Made by a program: the position numbers and the translations under genes
Notes under the pieces: generated by a model
The model's input: only the letters and a program-made list of their open reading frames with translations
The model's database searches: none
What the model was told of the DNA's origin: nothing
Part shown: positions 33,800 to 43,261 of the stretch, one piece after another
How the letters are laid out: each line of letters starts with the position of its first letter
How positions within the stretch are numbered: position 1 is the stretch's first letter
DNA from: Melioribacter roseus
Lineage (GTDB): Bacteria; Bacteroidota; Ignavibacteria; Ignavibacteriales; Melioribacteraceae
Direction: 5' to 3'
Assembly: GCA_020724265.1 (NCBI GenBank)
Contig: DYHH01000007.1
Location: 1-64,000 of the forward strand
DNA length: 64,000 bases

Positions 33800-36700
33800 A
33801 TGCGATTAATTTTTGATAATAAAACCCACTTAAATCACTTCAAAATAAGTTCCCTACTTTTTAAAAGAATTCTGAGATCATATACGAATTATTTATCAAA
33901 ATCATTTATCTACATCCTAATATTTCTTTGCGGAACTACAACTTTTTATGCAAGCCAGGAAAAAGAAATCAAGTTTGAACATATAACCCCCGCTATGGGG
34001 CTTTCGCAGGCAACAATACATTGTATTTTGCAAGACAGCAAAGGATTTTTATGGTTTGGTACTGAGGACGGATTAAATAAATATGACGGTTACAACTTTA
34101 CAATTTTCAGACATAATGAAAGAGATTCAAATTCTATATCGGATAATTTTATTTGGACTTTGTGTGAAGATAAAAATCAAAATTTGTGGATTGGCACAAG
34201 TAACGGCGGTTTAAATAAATATGATAGAGAAAAGGAAATCTTTATTCGTTATAAAAATAACCCGGATGATCCGCTTAGCATTAGTCAAGACGATGTTAGG
34301 AAAATTTTTGTCGACAGTCGCGGTAATTTGTGGATTGGTACTAATAACGGCGGATTAAATCTTTTTAATTATTCGGATGAATCTTTCATTAAATATAAAT
34401 ATAGCTTCGCAGATGAAAATACGATCAGCAATAATAGTATTCGTGACATAATTGAAGATGACGACGGAATTTTGTGGATCGGTACTAACGGCGGTGGATT
34501 GAATAAATTTAATTCCGCTTCCGGAAAATTTACCCGCTTTACCGTTAGCCCAGCTAAGTTTAACAGCATCAGTAGTAATTTTATCTGGTCTCTTCATAAA
34601 GATAAAGAAGGTACGATTTGGATCGGTACATACGGGAGAGGGCTAAGCAAACTCGAGCTGTCAACTATGTTGTTTGATTCATTTTCTTTTGAACCGAATA
34701 AAGAAAACCGGTTGATAAACAATAACGTAACTTCAATCTATGAAGATCAACAAGGTCTTCTATGGATTGGAACAGAAGGTGGATTGAGCATTTTTGATTC
34801 GAAAGAAAACAGTTTTTATAACATTGCTTATAATCCTCAGAAATTAACAGGATTGAGCAGTAATATTATAAGATTTGTTACCGAAGACAGAGCAGGATTA
34901 ATTTGGATTGGAACTGTTGGGGGTGGAATCAACAAGTATAACCCATTTAGAAAAAGATTTGTTCATCATCAACATAACCCCTCGGTTCCATTTAGCTTAA
35001 GCAGTAATATGATAAGAGCCGTATTTGAAGACAGTGATGGAATTTTATGGGTGGGTACATTAGGAGGCGGATTAAATCGCCTTGATAGAAACTCGAATAA
35101 TTTTTTCCATTATAAAAATGATGGTAATATAAAGGGGAGTATTAGTAACAATAGTATATCCGCTATTTACGAAGATAGTGAGAATGCATTATGGTTCGGC
35201 ACCTGGGGCGGTGGGTTGAATAGACTTAGTGCACGTAACAAAAATAAAGTTGATGAATTTCAATACTTTACTTATAACTCTAATAACCGTTACTCTATAC
35301 CAAGCGATACGATTCAAGCTATTTATGAAGATTCCTTCGGCAACTTATGGGTTGGGACGGAAATAGGTTTATGCGTATACAATAAAGAGGAAAACAAGTT
35401 TATAAGATTCAAACATGACCCCCAAGCTGCTAACAGTATTAGTGATAACAGAATCCAATCGAATTCAATTTATGAAGATAAAGCAAATAACCTTTGGATT
35501 GGAACGTGGGATGGATTAAATAGAATTTCCAATAACAAAAAAATCAATTCAAAAAATGCCAATGAAATTAAGTTTACTACATATAAGAATGATGTTAATT
35601 TGTTGAACAGCATTAGTGATAATAGGGTTATATCTATTTATGAAGATCCTGCTTCCACTAAAAATAAAATTATTTTATGGATCGGAACGGTATCCGGCGG
35701 GTTAAACGAATTAGTAGTTTCCAGGAACTTTGAGAAAAATACTGAAGAGATTAAGGTCACTCATTTTACCGAAAGAAATGGTCTTCCGAATAACGCTATT
35801 TATGCAATTTTAGGAGATGAATCGGGGAATATTTGGTTAAGTACAAATAACGGGTTATCCAAATTCAATCCCTCTGAAAACTCATTTCGTAACTATAACG
35901 AAAGTGACGGTCTGCAAAGCGATCAATTTTATTGGGGTGCGGCTTTCAAAAGTAATTCCGGTAAAATGTACTTTGGGGGTATCAATGGTTTAACCGCGTT
36001 TTTCCCTTCCGATCTTATTGATAATCAGCACATTCCCGAAGTATATATTACTGATTTTCAACTTTTTAATAAACCTGTTCCTATTTCCGAAAATTCACCT
36101 TTACAGAAATCTATTCTAGAAACCGAAAGCATAAAACTTTCTTATGATTCTTATGTAATGACATTTGAATTTGTTGCCCTTGATTATGCGATCCCCGAAA
36201 AAAACCAGTATATGTACATGTTGGAAGGTTACGATAAAAATTGGATTCCTTCGGGGAACAGAAGATTTGTAACTTATTCGAGTATCGGTGCCGGAGAATA
36301 TACTTTTAAAGTAAAAGGTTCAAATAACGATGGTATCTGGAATGAACAAGGAAGATCTATAGACATTACCGTTCTTCCGCCTTTCTGGGCTAATTTATGG
36401 TTCATAACGTTGCTTATCTTAACAATTACAGGGTTGGTAACTTATTTTATTACTACAAGAGTTAGACAAATGCTGGCTCTTGAAAGACTTAGAACAAAAT
36501 TAGCTGCCGATCTTCACGATAATATCGGTTCTAGTTTAACGGAGATATCAATACTAAGTGAAGTGATTTCCAAAAAACTTAAAGATGAAGACAAAAGTAT
36601 TCAGAAAAATCTTAAAAGAATTAGTGAAGATTCACGTCTATTAATTGACAGAATGAGTGATATTGTATGGCTTGTTAATCCCAAACGGGATACTCTTTAC

Positions 36701-37087
36701 GACTTGATATTAAGATTGGAAGACACATATTCGGAATTATTATCATTAACAAACATTTCATTTACTTCGAAGAATCTGAAATCACTCGAAAAAATTTCTC
36801 TATCAATGGAACACAGGCAGCATCTCTTTTTGATTTTTAAAGAAGGATTGAATAATAGTATTAATCATAGTAACTGTACCGAGATTACTTTAGATGCACA
36901 TATTAATGGGAAAAACCTTGTTATGATTTTATCCGATAATGGAAAAGGATTCAACTCCGAAAATCATTATAAAGGCAACGGGCTAAAAAACATGATTGAT
37001 AGAGCAATGCAGATCGGCGGAGAATTGATAATCAATTCGGAAATTAACAAAGGTACAAGCTTGGAATTTAGAGGAAGAATAGGCTAA
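33800..37087 (+). CDS. Two-component sensor kinase with a double beta-propeller sensor
   Basis: This protein of 1095 residues starts at the ATG at 33800; an in-frame TTG at 33752 is alternative and neither has a clear ribosome site. A signal or membrane segment (SFIYILIFLCGTTTFYAS) is followed by 14 blades of the Reg_prop type, each with an L/I-W-I/F-GT-x-G-L-N core, enough for two seven-bladed propellers. A Y_Y_Y domain, one membrane helix and a HisKA_3 dimerisation domain come next (LHDNIGSSLTEIS, phospho-acceptor His). The last domain is HATPase_c with FKEGLNNSINHS and DNGKGF. It is a periplasmic-sensing histidine kinase of the NarX/LytS-like type. Two response regulators follow at once. 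Substrates may be glycans, given the Reg_prop families, but that is inferred. Confidence 0.88.
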   Translation: MRLIFDNKTHLNHFKISSLLFKRILRSYTNYLSKSFIYILIFLCGTTTFYASQEKEIKFEHITPAMGLSQATIHCILQDSKGFLWFGTEDGLNKYDGYNFTIFRHNERDSNSISDNFIWTLCEDKNQNLWIGTSNGGLNKYDREKEIFIRYKNNPDDPLSISQDDVRKIFVDSRGNLWIGTNNGGLNLFNYSDESFIKYKYSFADENTISNNSIRDIIEDDDGILWIGTNGGGLNKFNSASGKFTRFTVSPAKFNSISSNFIWSLHKDKEGTIWIGTYGRGLSKLELSTMLFDSFSFEPNKENRLINNNVTSIYEDQQGLLWIGTEGGLSIFDSKENSFYNIAYNPQKLTGLSSNIIRFVTEDRAGLIWIGTVGGGINKYNPFRKRFVHHQHNPSVPFSLSSNMIRAVFEDSDGILWVGTLGGGLNRLDRNSNNFFHYKNDGNIKGSISNNSISAIYEDSENALWFGTWGGGLNRLSARNKNKVDEFQYFTYNSNNRYSIPSDTIQAIYEDSFGNLWVGTEIGLCVYNKEENKFIRFKHDPQAANSISDNRIQSNSIYEDKANNLWIGTWDGLNRISNNKKINSKNANEIKFTTYKNDVNLLNSISDNRVISIYEDPASTKNKIILWIGTVSGGLNELVVSRNFEKNTEEIKVTHFTERNGLPNNAIYAILGDESGNIWLSTNNGLSKFNPSENSFRNYNESDGLQSDQFYWGAAFKSNSGKMYFGGINGLTAFFPSDLIDNQHIPEVYITDFQLFNKPVPISENSPLQKSILETESIKLSYDSYVMTFEFVALDYAIPEKNQYMYMLEGYDKNWIPSGNRRFVTYSSIGAGEYTFKVKGSNNDGIWNEQGRSIDITVLPPFWANLWFITLLILTITGLVTYFITTRVRQMLALERLRTKLAADLHDNIGSSLTEISILSEVISKKLKDEDKSIQKNLKRISEDSRLLIDRMSDIVWLVNPKRDTLYDLILRLEDTYSELLSLTNISFTSKNLKSLEKISLSMEHRQHLFLIFKEGLNNSINHSNCTEITLDAHINGKNLVMILSDNGKGFNSENHYKGNGLKNMIDRAMQIGGELIINSEINKGTSLEFRGRIG

Positions 37088-37164
37088 CCGAATTTCCTAA
37101 TACTTTTCACAAAAAATTGATAGATTCAAGTAACAAGTAATTTTCCTTTTAAAAAACAGCTTTT

Positions 37165-37806
37165 ATGGTAAACATTGCAATTGTAGAAGATAACGATACG
37201 ATTCGAGAGGGGTTGAGAATACTTATAGATGGTACGGATAATTATCATTGTTCTGCTACGTTCTCTAATTGTGAAGACATGCTTCAGAAAATAACCAAAC
37301 TTAAATTCGATATACTCCTAATGGATATTAACCTGCCCGGTATGTCCGGTATCGAAGGCATTAAAAAAGTGAAAGAGATTTACCCGGAAAGTATAATACT
37401 TGTACTGACAATATACGATGAGAACGATAGAGTATTCGATGCACTTTATGCCGGAGCAAGCGGTTATTTAGTTAAAAAAACTCCTCCATCAAGATTATTG
37501 GAAGCTATAAAAGAAGCTTATGAAGGAGGTGCGCCGATGAGCTCTCACATTGCAAGGAAAGTAGTTAATTTTTTTCAGAAGAATTCACATCCTGTTCAGC
37601 ATGAAGACAAATCCGTCATTTTAACACCGAGAGAAAAAGAAGTACTAAGCGGGTTGGTAGAGGGTCATAGTATTAAAGCTATAGCAGACTCGCTTAACAT
37701 AAGTATTGAAACTGTGCGTTTCCACTTTAGGAATATTTATAAAAAACTGCATGTTCATTCTCAATCCGAGGCGGTTGTTAAAGCAATTAAAGAAGGTTTG
37801 GTTTAA
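37165..37806 (+). CDS. NarL/FixJ-family response regulator
   Basis: This 213-residue protein has a receiver domain at residues 1-120: acidic pocket EDND, phospho-aspartate in LLMDINLPG, T/S in VLTIYDEND and lysine in LVKKTPP. A LuxR-type HTH follows at 150-213: LTPREKEVLSGLVEGHSIKAI plus IETVRFHFRNIYKKLHV. It is probably the partner of the sensor kinase 78 bases upstream. Phosphorylation would let it dimerise and bind DNA. Candidate sites are listed downstream. Confidence 0.92.
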   Translation: MVNIAIVEDNDTIREGLRILIDGTDNYHCSATFSNCEDMLQKITKLKFDILLMDINLPGMSGIEGIKKVKEIYPESIILVLTIYDENDRVFDALYAGASGYLVKKTPPSRLLEAIKEAYEGGAPMSSHIARKVVNFFQKNSHPVQHEDKSVILTPREKEVLSGLVEGHSIKAIADSLNISIETVRFHFRNIYKKLHVHSQSEAVVKAIKEGLV

Positions 37807-37837
37807 TATTCCGCATATCTAATTTATTTCTTATCTG

Positions 37838-37910
37838 CACCTCAATTTAGGTAGATAAAACCCCCGATTATTCAACTAATTACTCAAAATACCTTCATTT
37901 GGAGAGTAGT
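37838..37910. promoter_or_regulatory. Candidate response-regulator sites before the second regulator
   Basis: CACCTCAATTTAGGTAG (37838-37854) and an ACTC...GAGT pair spanning 37882-37910 are imperfect palindromes. They share the ACYTCAAWTT / ATTTRGRG halves with motifs at 38608-38677. They lie in the 170-base spacer between two regulator genes. Confidence 0.45.
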
Positions 37911-37978
37911 ATTCTTTTAATCAAAATCGTAGCTTACTATAAACCCGGGCAATTTTTTTTAAGTAAATTATTGATAAA

Positions 37979-38587
37979 ATGATAAATGTAACTATAGTTG
38001 AAGATAATGATACTATCCGGAACGGATTAAAAGAGTTTTTGAAGGAGACTAATAATTTTACCTGTGTTGCAGATTATTCTTGCTGTGAAAATCTACTGGA
38101 AAATTATTTCGAATTGGAAACAGATATAGTCTTGATGGATATAAACTTACCTGGAATATCTGGTATTGAAGGAATTAAGAGACTCAGAAAGTTAAAAGCA
38201 AATCAGAAAATAATTATCCTTACAGTTCATGCAGAAAGTGAAAATATTTTTGAAGCATTAGCGGCGGGCGCTTCCGGTTATTTGGAAAAGAAAACACCCC
38301 CGGCTCTAATGCTTTCTTTAATTAAAGATGTATACAACAACAAGTCGAAGATGAATTCATTTATCGCAAGGAAGATTTATAACTTTTTATTATCCAACAA
38401 CTCTAATCGGATCATTGAAAAGCCGGATACAAATGACTTTATCGTTTTGAAATATTTAACCGAAGGAAATAGTCCGGCTGCAATTTCCGATAAGCTAAAT
38501 CTTCCGGTTGAAAGTATTTATGAAAAATTATTTCTTCTCTACAATAAGCTGCACGAAAAGAATGAAACAATTGAGGAAAGAATATAG
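37979..38587 (+). CDS. Response regulator with a reduced DNA-binding domain
   Basis: This 202-residue protein's receiver domain is intact (EDND, VLMDINLPG with phospho-aspartate, ILTVHAES, GYLEKKTPP) and close in sequence to the neighbour at 37165. The C-terminus starts like a LuxR HTH (LKYLTEGNSPAAISDKLNLP) but is shorter. It lacks the RTV-HxxNI recognition helix; instead VESIYEKLFLLYNKLHEKN. It may bind a different sequence, act by protein contact, or be a decaying paralogue. It probably arose by duplication of the upstream gene. Confidence 0.8.
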   Translation: MINVTIVEDNDTIRNGLKEFLKETNNFTCVADYSCCENLLENYFELETDIVLMDINLPGISGIEGIKRLRKLKANQKIIILTVHAESENIFEALAAGASGYLEKKTPPALMLSLIKDVYNNKSKMNSFIARKIYNFLLSNNSNRIIEKPDTNDFIVLKYLTEGNSPAAISDKLNLPVESIYEKLFLLYNKLHEKNETIEERI

Positions 38588-38607
38588 AATAAGCGGATTT
38601 ATTTTAT

Positions 38608-38677
38608 CCACCTCAAATGAGTGGGTTTCTAATGTAAAATTGCTAAAAATGGCTCCAATTACTCAATTTGGGTAGTA
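38608..38677. promoter_or_regulatory. Candidate response-regulator sites before the PPIase gene
   Basis: CCACCTCAAATGAGTGGG (38608-38625) and TACTCAATTTGGGTAGTA (38660-38677) are palindromic and resemble the pair at 37838-37910. They are placed upstream of the secretion/glycan locus, so it may be the target of this two-component system. Confidence 0.45.
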
Positions 38678-38801
38678 GGAAAAATATCTAAAAAAGTCTA
38701 ATTTTTGTTGAATTATACTCCTTTATCTAATTTGACTTTGTGTTCTTTCTGTTATTTAAATAGAATTATAAACGAACGATCCAATAATAAAATTACATAC
38801 T

Positions 38802-40496
38802 ATGTTATCTGTTGCAAAAAGAAATAATGTTTTAACCAAAAGATATGTTTTGATGTCTCTACTAATGATTTTGTTTCTCGTAATCTTTAATAATTGTTCG
38901 ACTCAAAGCGATGAAGTACTTGCAAAAGTCGGCAGTCATAAAATAACATCCGATGAATTTATCAAACGATATACAGATTATATTGTTGTAAGCGGGATCA
39001 ATGATAATCTTAGAGCAAGAATCGCAATTCTGAATAATATGGTAAGTGAAATATTATTAAAGGAATATGATGATAACAGCTCGGTCTATAACAATGAAGA
39101 ATACAAAGTAGAAAAAGAGTGGACTAGAAAACAAGCATTATTAGCATACCTTAAAGATAAAGAAGCATATGCCGGTATAAAAGTAACGGATGCAGATTTA
39201 AGAGAAGCATTTGTTAAAGCCAATCAAAGAATAGAAGCAAGACACCTTTATGCCAAAACTAAAGAAGAAGCTGATGAGCTTTATTCTCTTCTGCAAGCCG
39301 GTGCAGATTTTAATCTTTTAGCAAGACAAGTTTTTACCGATTCTACTCTTAAAAATAATGGGGGTTACCTAGGTTATTTTTCATGGGGAGATATGGACCC
39401 GGTTTTTGAAGATACTGCATTTGCTCTTCCTGTCGGAGGTATTTCTAAACCTGTTAATACTTCGCAAGGCTTCAGTATTATTAAAGTTGAAGACAAAGAG
39501 TATAACCCGATTCTTACCGAATATGACTTCCTTAACAAGAAATCACATATGGAAAGAATGCTCAAACTTAGAGAGAAAAAACCTGCCGAAAGAAAATTTC
39601 TTGAAAGTATCTATAATAAAGATGAGCTTTCAATATATGACGACGGTTTGAAAGAAGCCCTTGATTTTTTGTATCAGAGAAATTTGCAGTCGGAAGCCGA
39701 TTTAAAATATGATAACAAACTCTGTGCACAGTACCGGAATCGGAAAATGTTTGTATCCGATCTTTTAACAAAGATAAACAACACTCCAAATTATCATAAA
39801 GAAAAAATAGCTGATCTAAACAGTCTAAAGATTGCCGCAGAAGGATTCATTGTTCAAGACATTATGCTGGAAATCGCTGAGAGCAATAAATATGAAAAAG
39901 AGTACGAGTTTAAGGACAAATATACTCAGATGATTAACAATCTTTATTTGAAATACAAAAAAAATGATATTGCTCAAAAAACAGTTGTCAGTGATTCTGC
40001 ATTAAAAAAATTCTATAATGAAAATATTGACTTCTTTTATAGTGATAATCAAATAAATGTTCAGGAAATTATTGTAAAAGATAAGTCATTTGCAGATCAG
40101 CTGGTTCAGAGAATAAAAGCCGGTGAAGATTTCGGAAATCTAGCCCAGCAATATTCAATCAGAACATGGACGGCAGCCAATAACGGTGAAATTGGATTTG
40201 CACCTTTTCATAAATTTGGTATATTTCAATCAATTTTTTGGGATGCACAAGTTGGCGCAATAATCGGACCCCATAAGTTTGACGATTATTACGGCATATT
40301 CAAAATTCTCGGTAAAAAAGAAAGAGAGCTTTTTGATTTTGATTCTATTAAAGATGAAGTCTCTCACTTTTACAGAGAAAATAACCAATCCGAACTTCTT
40401 TTCCAGCATATTGAGAATTTGCATAAACAAGTTGATGTATTTATTGATACCGAAGCAGTTAGACTCTTAAATATAGAATTGCTTAACTCGATTTAA
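38802..40496 (+). CDS. Parvulin-type peptidyl-prolyl isomerase lipoprotein (SurA-like)
   Basis: This 564-residue protein has a long N-terminal region ending in FLVIFNNCS, a lipoprotein-type cleavage site at about residue 33. A SurA-N-like helix region (AKVGSHKITSDEFIKRY) follows. The first parvulin domain (about residues 145-230: ARHLYAKTKEEA...GGYLGYFSWGDMDP) is followed by a helical middle and a second, more diverged parvulin domain (VQEIIVKDKS...NNGEIGFAPF). It is a periplasmic chaperone for outer-membrane proteins. It is immediately followed by the TonB receptor gene (50 bases), so it may serve that locus. Confidence 0.85.
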   Translation: MLSVAKRNNVLTKRYVLMSLLMILFLVIFNNCSTQSDEVLAKVGSHKITSDEFIKRYTDYIVVSGINDNLRARIAILNNMVSEILLKEYDDNSSVYNNEEYKVEKEWTRKQALLAYLKDKEAYAGIKVTDADLREAFVKANQRIEARHLYAKTKEEADELYSLLQAGADFNLLARQVFTDSTLKNNGGYLGYFSWGDMDPVFEDTAFALPVGGISKPVNTSQGFSIIKVEDKEYNPILTEYDFLNKKSHMERMLKLREKKPAERKFLESIYNKDELSIYDDGLKEALDFLYQRNLQSEADLKYDNKLCAQYRNRKMFVSDLLTKINNTPNYHKEKIADLNSLKIAAEGFIVQDIMLEIAESNKYEKEYEFKDKYTQMINNLYLKYKKNDIAQKTVVSDSALKKFYNENIDFFYSDNQINVQEIIVKDKSFADQLVQRIKAGEDFGNLAQQYSIRTWTAANNGEIGFAPFHKFGIFQSIFWDAQVGAIIGPHKFDDYYGIFKILGKKERELFDFDSIKDEVSHFYRENNQSELLFQHIENLHKQVDVFIDTEAVRLLNIELLNSI

Positions 40497-40545
40497 TTTT
40501 ATTTATAAGCCAAACTGAGGTTTAAATGTTAGTTAGGAGCAACTT

Positions 40546-43227
40546 ATGAAAAAAAATATTTACCTTATTCTCTTGGCTGTTTTTGCTTTTGCCCTTGTTA
40601 CTATTCAGGCAAGTACTACCGGTAAGCTAACTGGTTTAGTTACCGAGGCAACAACAGGTGACCCGCTCCCGTTTGTTAATATTACCCTTGAAGGTACAAA
40701 TATCGGTGCCGCAACCGATATTAACGGAAATTATACTATACTAAACATCCCACCGGGTGTTTATTCGGTTAAGTTTCAATACATAGGTTATCAAACCGTT
40801 ATTGTCGAAGGTGTGCAAATCTCTATAGACCTTACTACACGCCAGGATGTCGAACTTACGGAAGCATCCATTGAACTTGGTGAAATTGTTGTTCAAGGGA
40901 AAGAATCTCTTCAAAAAGATATTACTGCTACACAAGCTTTGGTTTCTGCTGCCGATATTAGAAACCTGCCGGTGGCTGAGATGAACGATGTTCTGCAACT
41001 TCAAGCAGGGGTTACTACCGGAGCTGACGGAAGTTTTCATATTCGCGGCGGTCGTACTACCGAAATTGCTTATTGGGTAAATGGTGTCTCAATTACCGAC
41101 GCTTTTGATAATAGCAGGGGTATTGAAATTGACAACAGCAGTATTCAAGAACTTCAAGTGATAACCGGAACTTTCAATGCTGAATACGGGCAGGCTCTCT
41201 CCGGCATTGTAAATACCGTTACAAAAGAAGGGGAACAGAAATATCAAGGAAACATTAAAGTTTATTCTAGCGACTACGTAAGCAATTTTACGAGCCACTT
41301 TGCGCATATTGATAATGTTGATCCGTTTGCAAATTATAATATTCAAGGAAGTTTAAGTGGTCCGGTTCCTATAATCGGAAATTCGTTAAGATTTTTTATT
41401 AATGGTAGATATGTTTACGATGACGGTTATCTTTATGGAGAAAGAAGATATAATATCGACGGTTCTACAGGTAATGATGAAATAGTTCCTATGAACTGGA
41501 GTAAAAGGTGGATAGGGCAATCTAACCTAAGTTGGTTTGCTTCTTCAGCACTCAAATTCAATTTGGAAGTTCTTTATTCTAAAGAACAATTCCAGGATTA
41601 CGACCACTCTTTTAAGTGGGCTCCCGACGGGAATGTTAACAAGTTTGCCGAAGCTTACAATACTACTTTTTCATTTACACATACCTTGTCATCAACTGCA
41701 TTTTATAATTTACGTCTTTCATATTTCTTCAAGGATTTTGAAGAATATTTATACGAAGATCCTTTTGATCCAAGGTATTTGCATCCTGATTCACTTAATA
41801 CAATCGGTTATTCTTTCAGAACAAAAGGTACCAACCTGCATAGATTCTTCAGAGAAACAAATACTTATCTCGCAAAATTTGATTTTACTACACAATTAAC
41901 AGATAGGCATTTGGTTAAATTTGGCGCCGAAACCCGCATTCATGACCTTAAATTTGATGACTATTACTTAGAACCAAAACGCGTAAATGGTATTCCGGTT
42001 GAACCTTTCGAACCGGCAATTCCTGAAATAAACACTCCAAATCGTACGAAATATAGTGCTGACCCTTTTGAATTTGCTGCTTTTATCCAGGATAAAATTG
42101 AATACGACGATGTAATAATAAACTTTGGTCTCAGGTTCGATTATTTTGATTCCAAAGGGCAAGTATTAGTTGACCCAACTGACCCGAACCCAAACGTTCC
42201 GTTAAGACAAGAAATGGAGGAGTTATCATATGAAGAAAGACTTCCTTTCTATTATAAAGATGCAGAGCCCAAATGGCAGTTAAGCCCGCGTTTCGGTATT
42301 GCATATCCTATTAGTCCAACAGGCGTGTTAAGATTTTCATACGGGCATTTTCTACAGATTCCAACTTTTCAATATTTATTTCAAAGCGGTCAGTTTCTTG
42401 TTCCTGAAACCGGCTCGGCTTATGGTCCTTATGGTAACCCCGATTTGGAAGCTCAAAAAACAATTATGTATGAATTGGGATTTAAACAAGAGTTTATGGA
42501 AAACTTTTATCTTGATGTAACAGCTTTTTACAGAGATATACGAAACTGGATTACAGCCGGTCCACTGCAAGCCACACGGAATAATGTTACATATTCTATT
42601 TACACAAACAAAGATTACTCAAATGTTCGAGGCGTAACATTTAATCTTAAAAAACGGTTCGCCGACAACTATTCAATTGATTTGAATTACACCTATCAAG
42701 TTGCCGAAGGAACAAACTCGCGACCGGACGATCTTTTCAATACTTTGATCAACAATCAAGAACCTAGATTGTATCTTATTCCGTTGGATTGGGATCAAAG
42801 ACATTTGGCTAATTTGAATATTTATGTTGGCGAAGCTGATTGGGGAATAAGTGCTCTTGCTAGGTACGGTACAGGTCTTCCTTATACACCGGCAATTACA
42901 CAGTATACATCAGACCGTGGAATCTCGTCCGGATTACAAACCAACAGCAGAAGACGCCCGCTTCAGTTTAATGTAGATTTCAGGGCTCATAAGGTATTTG
43001 ATTTGTTCGGATATAGTCTTACGGCATTTGTAAATGTATTTAATCTATTGGATAATAAAATTGTTGTAAATGTATTCGGTGATACAGGGAAAGCTGACTT
43101 TACAACTGAAGGACAAAATATTGGCGAAGACCCCGCTAGACCAAACACGGTTGACGAATACTTAAATTACCCGTGGCATTATGGTCCGCCAAGACTTGTT
43201 CAGTTTGGGTTTGAATTTCAGTTTTAA
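40546..43227 (+). CDS. TonB-dependent outer membrane receptor with CarboxypepD_reg-like domain
   Basis: This 893-residue protein has a start supported by AGGAG. The signal peptide (KNIYLILLAVFAFALVTIQA) is followed by a carboxypeptidase-regulatory-like beta domain at residues 25-105 (GKLTGLVTEATTGDPLPFVNI). A plug domain (residues 115-230, IRGGRTTEIAYWVNGVSI) and a 22-strand barrel come next, ending in the terminal FGFEFQF. Such receptors import large ligands using TonB energy. SusC-type relatives take up oligosaccharides. No SusD gene follows, so binding is probably shared with the next secreted proteins. Confidence 0.9.
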   Translation: MKKNIYLILLAVFAFALVTIQASTTGKLTGLVTEATTGDPLPFVNITLEGTNIGAATDINGNYTILNIPPGVYSVKFQYIGYQTVIVEGVQISIDLTTRQDVELTEASIELGEIVVQGKESLQKDITATQALVSAADIRNLPVAEMNDVLQLQAGVTTGADGSFHIRGGRTTEIAYWVNGVSITDAFDNSRGIEIDNSSIQELQVITGTFNAEYGQALSGIVNTVTKEGEQKYQGNIKVYSSDYVSNFTSHFAHIDNVDPFANYNIQGSLSGPVPIIGNSLRFFINGRYVYDDGYLYGERRYNIDGSTGNDEIVPMNWSKRWIGQSNLSWFASSALKFNLEVLYSKEQFQDYDHSFKWAPDGNVNKFAEAYNTTFSFTHTLSSTAFYNLRLSYFFKDFEEYLYEDPFDPRYLHPDSLNTIGYSFRTKGTNLHRFFRETNTYLAKFDFTTQLTDRHLVKFGAETRIHDLKFDDYYLEPKRVNGIPVEPFEPAIPEINTPNRTKYSADPFEFAAFIQDKIEYDDVIINFGLRFDYFDSKGQVLVDPTDPNPNVPLRQEMEELSYEERLPFYYKDAEPKWQLSPRFGIAYPISPTGVLRFSYGHFLQIPTFQYLFQSGQFLVPETGSAYGPYGNPDLEAQKTIMYELGFKQEFMENFYLDVTAFYRDIRNWITAGPLQATRNNVTYSIYTNKDYSNVRGVTFNLKKRFADNYSIDLNYTYQVAEGTNSRPDDLFNTLINNQEPRLYLIPLDWDQRHLANLNIYVGEADWGISALARYGTGLPYTPAITQYTSDRGISSGLQTNSRRRPLQFNVDFRAHKVFDLFGYSLTAFVNVFNLLDNKIVVNVFGDTGKADFTTEGQNIGEDPARPNTVDEYLNYPWHYGPPRLVQFGFEFQF

Positions 43228-43261
43228 AAAGAAAAATTTTGAAATCGGGAGGTACAATTAA

